In this document: positions 14,401 through 23,400 of the stretch, one piece after another
Layout of the letters: each line of letters begins with the position of its first letter
How positions within the stretch are numbered: position 1 is the stretch's first letter
Assembly (NCBI GenBank): GCA_964019135.1
Contig: OZ025263.1
Span: forward strand, 33,086,133-33,150,132
DNA: 64,000 nt
Direction: 5' to 3'
From: Arenicola marina
Lineage: Eukaryota > Annelida > Polychaeta > Arenicolidae
Program-made: the position numbers and the translations under genes
Notes under the pieces: model-generated
Told to the model about the DNA's origin: nothing
Seen by the model: the letters and a program-made list of their open reading frames with translations, nothing else
The model's database searches: none

Positions 14401-17400
14401 ACTTAATAAATGTCCTTTGACAATGAATTTACACTTCAGTTTATCGAAAACAAAATAAAACTTAATCTGATCTGATATGGTCGTGCCGTTATGTAAGAAA
14501 CTGTCATAGAAAGGAAAAACATTGATTATATGTCTCATGGTCGTTATTAAATGAACTTATATTTTATTATATTATATCAAAGAAAGGCACCCTTTTCTCC
14601 TTGTAGTGAATGGCCAGCTTGAGGCGCGCCATCTTGTCGTAGGAGTCCCCGAGGTCATTGCCGTCCGTCTGATCCAGAAGGACGTCCAGCTCCTCGCCAT
14701 CCCGAACCTTATCCAGAAGACGGACCACTACACCGCTCGCCTGGGTCGCGATCTCGGCAAACTCAGACTGGGGGCGACGAAAAACAAGTCGGTGGGTTTA
14801 TACATGTCATGGGCGTGTCCGGGGGAGGGGGGGGCACAGTGGGAACGTGCTCCCCCCCCCCCTTTCAGACCCTGGAACATATCTGTTCCCCCCCCATTTT
14901 AAGTTATGTGCCCCCCCTCCCCCTTTTAAATGCTGTGCACCCCGGTCACCTACGTCTCAGGCTTTTACAAGCATTTGTTATATATACATGTGCCCCCCCC
15001 CCCCCGTTAAGAATTCCTTAAAGGAAAAATCCACAATACAACATGGGAATGTGTATGGTAATGGTCAAGGTAGAGAGAAGCCATGTCATCATTTGAATGT
15101 TCGAAGCATGCATGCGTTTCATCAAGCTCCCCGCACGATGGCGCTAGGCAAACTCCGCTTTTACCGCTGCTGTCGGGCAAATTTCACGATTCTTGAAAAA
15201 GGGCCAAATCAGCTGTAATTACTTGAAAAACGGTCAAATCAGCTGTAATTTCTTGCAACATAATAACAGCGATATAATGGAACCCTAGCGGAGTGAGTCG
15301 AAGGCAGAGAGTGGTGTCTCACCTTGAAATGCGATTCGATGTTGCTGAGTTTCCGGAGTTTCCTCGCCAGTTGGAATCCCCTCAGAATGGGATCACTACT
15401 GGACAACGTCAAGTACGCATCGCTGGCCATGGCTCGGTAGAAGCTGAGCCTCGTTTTGGCGTTGCGGTACTCATCATAATGCGGGGAGCCGCGGCACTCT
15501 TCACACGAGCAATCGTTGTCATGGGGTTCGTCTATCTTGTCCCCTAGCGACAGCAACAGCTTCACAATCTCGAACTGGTTGCGCGTGGCTGCCAGGGACA
15601 ATGGCGTGACGTCACCGCTCAGTTGGGATTCATCTGCGGGCAGAGTGAACTCACTCTCGTCGGCGATGGAACTGACCGCCGCCACGCGGCCCGGGGTCAT
15701 GTGACGCCGTACCTGTAATACCATTGGTCGATTATGTGTTAAAGAGCAATTACCATGGATACCCGATCCGAGATCTATGTTCAAGTTCATGTTCAAATAT
15801 TTTTTTTTATAGCGACATGCCAACATATATAGGCCTACATGATATACAAACAATAGGAAATATCAGGTTGGCCCAGCCGTACGGGCTTACAAGTCACTCT
15901 AGGTTAAGAAAATCTATTAGCTTTCACGAATTTAGCTCATTTGATATTGTGCGGACACGGTCTGGTGTATTTTGCTAATTGTAGCGAACAATGGTTAAAC
16001 ATGTAAATTATTTGTTGATCTTTAGTGAAACTACTGAAGGTAGGATATCGACTATGTACATTATACAACCAGTCATTCCGAAATTCTTCTATGATGCATA
16101 TCGTGTTACAGTATTACAAGTGCTCGATCAAGATTTATGTAATGGTTGTATATGCAGGACACTTTAACCACTTTTTGTCGTATCGCGTCAATAGGAAAAT
16201 GAAGGGAGTGGAGCCATGTCACCGAGGGTACCCTACTCTTTGCGAAGATCGGATCGCGGTAAATAGGGAAATGGTCTTCGCTTTGAACCAGGAATTGTAC
16301 AGATAACGATGCCCAAAAATTGCCACGTTTAAAGTTTGAACACCTTCCTTCCTAGGCAACTACTGCATAGTGGATGTTTCCTATATCGTTCTGCACTTGT
16401 GCAACTGTGCATATACTTTCACTCCAACGATCACGAGTGTAACCTCTGTAGAGGGGTTACGTGTCTCCCCCCCCCCACCCCCGCCACACATCCACACCAT
16501 CCACAACGGGGGACCCCCGTGGGCGGTGCTTCGAACGTCGCCGGTAATGTCATCTTGCGATGATCGAGCGTGACCATTCGCGTGATCTCACGCGGTAAAT
16601 TACGTCGAACCAAGGGCGCGAGACCTCTTTACAACCACTTGCACTTCATCCGGTCGCCAAGAAGCAATAAAATGCAGCGCACGCTGTATTACGTGTCAGT
16701 AGGGTCCCTAAGGGGGTGTTTGAAGGTATGGAGGGTACTTTATACCACTGGCAAGGTCCCCAAGGCCTACTTCAGGGAATAAATCAGTTTGTCCGTGCAG
16801 CTATGTTACCCTTGACTTGGGTCAGGAAAATAATCATGAGGGACAGTCATGCTTCTGCGATGTTAGATCGCGTACTGCATCTGCCAGACACAATAGATCA
16901 AATCTGGCGTAATTATAAGTAGTACTGCTCGTCCTTGGCTAACAGGCGGGGTCAAATATATTTACTATGTAAGAGTTCAGGGGCGGGTCCAGGAATTTTC
17001 AAGGGGGGATGATGGGGGCGGGCGTCCACTGTATACTCGCGACCGGGGTATTGCCCCAATTTGTTGACGACCAGGGGGGTGGTGGAGGGGGGGGTCCACC
17101 AATGCTGTGAGCTTTCTTTCTCAAAAAGGCAGGGGGTCCGGGGGGGGGGGGGGGGGGTCCGCGCCTCTGATGGCCTAAATTTTGCCTTGAAAAACGGTAT
17201 TCTTCCTCAAAAGGTGAGGGTGCTCCGGGCGACTGACACAGAATGGTGATTAGATGTCCTGGGTACGACTTTACACTCACCTCTTCGTACTTGGGGTGTC
17301 TGATGATGATCTCTGTGATGTGGTGGCGGTCCAGGCCGATGGAGACGATTAGACCTCGATACACATTGAGTGGATGGCTCCTCGGCAACAGACTCTCAAC

Positions 17401-20400
17401 CATCTGGGAAACAAACACTTATTGATGAAAGGCGTCAGGGGCGGTGCCAGGAATTTGAAAAGGTGTTATGTATCGACAGAATAATTACAATAATTACAAT
17501 TACAATATATTTAAGGAGCAGATTTCAATTCTACAAAAGTGACGAGGGATAGACTAAATATTTAAGTTCAATATGTTTGCTTAATCATCTTCTACTTGCC
17601 AGTGGACCTTTTACCCGCATCCTTTATATTATACGTGAACATCGCTGTTGCGCTGGTGACTACGTGGATTTCTCTAGCTTGGGTAGTTCAATTCAGTCAA
17701 GATCGACGAAGACACAGCACCCCCATCAGCCCCCCACCCCGCCCCCATCCAACGCATGTCTGTGAAGCTGAATATTTTGTGAACACCACCTCAACTACCG
17801 ACTTATCGCACCTATGGACACCCCAAGACCTCCCACCTATGGAAACCCAAAGACCTCCCGCCTATGGACACCTCGTGGTCTCCCACCTATGGACACCCCA
17901 TGGTCTCCCACCTATGGACACCCCATGGCCTCCCACCTATGGACACCCCATGGTCTCTTACCTATGGACACCCCATGGTCTCCCACCAATGGACACCCAA
18001 AGACCTCCCACCTATAGACACCTCGTGGTCTCCCACCTATGGACACCTCGTGGTCTCCCACCTATGGACACCTGATGGTCTCCCACCTATGGACACCCCA
18101 TGGTCTTCCACCTATAGACACCCCATGGCCTTCCACCTATGGACACCCCATGGCCTCACACCTATAGACACCCCCTTGCCTCTCACCTAGAGACACCCCA
18201 TGGCCTCCCACCTATGGACACCCCATGGCCTCACACCTATAGACACCCCTGGCCTCCCACCTATGGACGCCCTATGGCCTCCCACCTATGAACACCCTAT
18301 GGCCTCCCACCTATGGACACCCCCTGACCTCCCACCTATGGACACCCTATGGCCCAGCTGCTATGTCCACCCCATGACCTCCCACCTATGGACACCCTAT
18401 GGCCTCCCACCTATGGACACCCCCTGACCTTCCAGCTATGGACACCCTATGGCCCCGTTCCTATGGCGACCCCATGACCTCCCACCTATGGACACCCTAT
18501 GGCCCCGTTCCTATAGACCACTTCGCTAATCGGAGTTCTAATTTTGGCACCGTGAGGCGCCACTGCATGTGCAATGCATTCTGGGTATAATTTTGGTCTT
18601 TGCGAGATGTCAGGATGGCGTCATCGCCTGACAACGTATTTTGTAGAAACTTAAATATGAAATAGTGTCATCTATGTAACGGAAAAGTTACGTAATCTGA
18701 ATGTAAGTTAAATATGTTCATTAACTTTATACATGCCTTGCCAATAATGTGGAAATATGGTATGTATCTCCATGGAAAAAGTCAATATAACACCAAAATA
18801 TTTCCCAGAACTCTTTGCGTCAGTCTCGATTTTTCCAAGATGGCGTATAATTGCGCAGTCGTGTATGGCCACCCCATGACCTCCCACCTCCCATGGACAC
18901 CCTATGGCCCCGTTCCCATGGACACCCCATGCCCTCCCACCTATGGACATCCTATGGCCCCGTTCCTATGGCCACCCCATGACCTCTCACCCATGGACAC
19001 CCTATGGCCCCGTTCCTACGGCCACCCCATGACCTCCCACCTACGGACACCCTATGGCCCCGTTCCCATGGACACCCCATGCCCTCCCACCTCCAGCTGG
19101 TCTTGCTTGACGGCCACCATGAGCAGGGACTGCCCCCTGCTGTCCTCCACGTGGTCTATGTTCAGCGTCCCCTCGCCGCTAAGCAGTGACGTCATACGTC
19201 TGACGTCACCATAGCGCATGGCTCGCAGCAGGTCGCGTTCCTTCTGCTTCTGTCTCGCGTCCTGGTATTGCATTTCCTGAAAGCGGCACGCATAGAGGAC
19301 TTCATATACATCCGCCATCTTTGCAAAAACAATCACTGGCGCAAAGATTTTTGTCAACATATGTTGGTTTTATCGTCAATATTTGTATTCGATCAATACA
19401 ATTCTTTCATGGGCATGGTATCAAATATATGAACGTGTCTCAAGCTCACCCACAATTGATATATTTCCTTCATATGAACGCCAACTTTTAATAGCCACAA
19501 TAATTTGTTGTCATGACCAACATCATACCTAGAATTCATGGCACTGGCAGGAGCGCCTCATAGTGAAGTAATCTGAACTACCATGTGCGAATTAATCAAT
19601 CTCAACGCAGATTTCATACCTTATGCAAACTCAAGGTTAGGATGCATCATGTTTTAACGGTCGTATTATATCTGATGATATGAAAGTCTATTTATCGGAC
19701 ACAAATGACTTATTAATAACTTATAATTCTTTTTAATTTAAAATCGTCAGAACGTATAACTAACCAGTGTATTAACGCAATTGAAAAAGTATTAAGGAAA
19801 ACATTGATATTTACATTTAAGTCCCGATTTTAAATTAATTTACTAGTAAAGTAAAGTTATTTTAGTAATAAAGTAGGAATCGGGACAAACATACGGCAGT
19901 GGCGCCATCTGCCAGATCCGCCTCTTCCCTGGTCACGGATTTTCGGGAGGCTGCACTCTTAGTATGTGGACGCCTTTGTCCTTCATCCTCCGCCTCCCCA
20001 GCCCCCACCCCCACCCCAGCCGCCCTGTCCTCCCGAGGGCGACGCTTGGGGGTCTGGCGGGAGGGGAGGTCCCTCTCACCCCCCAGAGTGTCCTCACCCC
20101 CCAGGGCGTCGTCACCCTCGAAGGCCACATTACGAGCACCCTTCTCTAGCGTAGCTGCCAACTGGGGGTGTTGAACTACAGAAATAAAAGAGATATGTAT
20201 ATATGTGTATGTATATATGCAAACTAAATCACAGGTAACAACTTCCGCTTCCGGTTAACGCGATACGCATAGCTGAGATCATGAATATTTAGAACATTGA
20301 TACTTGACATAACTGACCGCTGACAGAATCGCTTTCGGCTAAAGCGAGACAAGCAGACTCGAATTCGCAGTATTTGAAATAGGATAATGCCCATGACTAT

Positions 20401-23400
20401 ACGCGAATACTGCTGACGAAGTACATCTTGAGAAGGAAAGTATTATTCTTTTCCTTGACTTTGACCCGTTTCAAATCAACAAACGCCACCCGACAGGCGG
20501 GTATATAGGTGACATTCCCATGGAAATAAATTCATGTTTACTTTCGAGAGGGCCATTTACAAATCTGTTTTAAAATAGAACTAAAGAATACCAATGCCAC
20601 AGCACAGTCTCAGGTATTAAGAACCGGGTTAAGAACGTTCCGTGAAAGCCGTTACATGTTGGTTTCAACGAAAAGGAGCGTTCCTCAATAACAAGGAACA
20701 AAGTCGTCGCTTTTCATTCCTTAAGTTGGGTACATACAGGACAGAAGTGAAATCCCCTCCCCCCCCCGCGCCTTGACAAAGGGTGCAACACCAGGATATG
20801 CACACAAGCGTATCGTTGACAGTGGGGAATGAAAATAGAACACAGAAAAAGGGTAAGTAAGTCAGGGGAATGTTGACTCTGAGGCGATATGCTAAACAGG
20901 ACACACCATCCGTGGCATCGCACGCATAGCCTGCATGAACCGCCAGCTGAGCATACTGGGTTGGTTGGATATTCAGGACGCTTTAACCACTTGTGGTCAT
21001 ATCGCGTCAATGGGCGAAGAAGGGAGAGTGGAGCCATGTCCCCGGGGGTAAACCCCTACTCCTTGCGAAGCCGGACATGGGATCTATATGCTGCGACCAC
21101 ACAGACATGGCCACAGAGGGGCGCGAACCACCGATTCAAGTGCCGTTCGGCTCTCAGTTGGCCAGGGGCCGTATTCATAATCGCCACTTAGGCTACGCCA
21201 CTAGGCTTAGTGCTAAGTGGAAGATTTGTCGAGCGATTATCGGGTTCAAAATACATATGTAGTTAAGAAAGTGCTAAAATTATATTGAAGAGGATTTCTT
21301 AATCATGCACCCCACCACACGACAGCGAGTTCTTTAACGTACTTATAAAATTGTTATAACAAGGCATGACATGTGCTCACGTTTGGACACAGGAATTGAC
21401 TATTGTGTCAATTGCACTGCCCGACGAATACATGAGGCACATTGTGGAAACAACGGTGCGTCATTGTGAAGCCCCGGGGGAGGGTAGGAGTGGGAAGGCG
21501 TGGATGAAGTAGACAGTTTGGAAGTCATTGCTTGTTAGTTTCGTCAAAACATCGCCCCCTGAAAAGCAATATGACGGATACAATGAGAAATGTATGCAAT
21601 CGATAACTGTGGAATTTCCATATATTTTGAGATTTCTGATCTAACCCCCGCCCCTTTGGTGCTTAACATTGACTTATGCATTCCACTGTTTGTCTTGAAA
21701 TTGGCAAGTTCTGTCAACACCAGCCAACTCGGCCCCGCTCAGCTCAGCTCGACTGATTATACCGTGACACTTGACGAGTCAATATTAACAACTGTTCTTT
21801 ATCTAAATAATGCACAGTTTTTCCGTTCATTATTAAAATAAAGCACTGTTTACCGTTCTTTATTTGAATAACGCACACTTACGTTAATACAACACGGCTA
21901 GGTCTGTTTTTAGATCCATTCTTCAAGATAATGAACACTTAAGACAAAGGCGTGACGTCACACAATTTTTTAAGGAAAACGATCCCCAAAAATTGCCAAC
22001 GGCTAATCGAGAACCTCCAAGAATTCATGGATGCCAATCGCGGAGATCGAATAAGGTATCCCCTCCCTCATATAATTATATCAATTTTAAATATAAGTTG
22101 TTTTTATCGTATTTTAGTGGCTCCATGTATATAATAGTACTGGCACTCGTTTCTTTGTCTTCTATTCATTTGAAGGGGTACAATGCATTCATTCTCATTA
22201 AACGCAGAACATGTCTACCGAGAAAGGGTTTCGGTCCGTCTTCAAATAAGATAGATAATATGTTATAAATCACACCCGCACCCGCACTCGCACCCGCACC
22301 CGCACCCGCACCCGCACCCGCACCCGCACCAGCACCCGCACCCGCACACCCGCACACCCACACCAGCACTAACACCCGCACACCCACACCCAATGCGTGT
22401 CTCCTACTCCTTTGCATATATCTCCGTCTCTACACCGCCGATCACAGCGCCCCTCTCGCCGGGCGGGGCCAGCCACTTCACACCAGAGACTCCCTTCCCA
22501 TCTTCACCTCCCCCAGGTCCCGCCGACTCCAAGCTAATCCCGCACTCGAATCTCAAGTCCTATCGATGAATCATGCCTTCAGCTTTGACGAATCCTGTTA
22601 CAGGAAGGAGCGTCACGCACTGTACATGGCGGCGATTACCGCCGGTGCAGCGCAAGGGATCTTCAAATTGGTGTCCCGTTCAAGTAGCATTAAAATCGTT
22701 TTGCACTCTGTTGAACACGTTGAAGGTCATTATGCTGGTAAATAAATAAAAGGGGTTCACGTCCACGGCCACTATATATAGCAACAATGGAGTCAATATA
22801 TTGTGTTATAGAGCAGGGAGTGGACTTTTGGCTATGGCTGCATAACAATGGGGCAGAAAGTGGCGACCGGGGGAGGTGGGGGGGGGGGGGGGACAAAGAT
22901 AAATTTAAGTCCTTAACATCCCCACGCTTCCCCTTAAACAACCCCACTCCCTTGGATCCACCTTGGATTTTCACTTTTAATTCAATTATATTTCGAACGC
23001 CAGAAGTTTTACAGTATATGCTCATATATGCCCCTATTCCCCCCCCCCCTCCCCCCCCCCCCCTCCGCCCTAGATCTGCCCCTGGGGTTTTGCGCCTCCT
23101 ACATCAATGCAATCTTTGGGCTCGCGTAAGCAACACAAGTACTGGCACTGACACGATCTTAGAATCGTTGAAGCCACCATGTCTCGGTCATACGTTCCAC
23201 TGTACCATGGCGAGGTTGTACGGGGACCATGAAATATATTACAATTCAGGCTTTTAATTCATATAAAAGCAGGGGCAAATCCAGAAATTTAAAAAGAGGG
23301 GGGGGGGCTCTGAAAAATATTTTTTGGACCACCGGGAGGGTCGACTGAAAATTTGCGAGGGGGGGGGGTCCACGCCGCCTCAAATAGCGTTCTTCCTCAA

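Noticed and set aside
22267..22395. Telomere-like hexamer array
   Set aside because: The cacccg unit is not the animal ttaggg repeat and lies within an intron.
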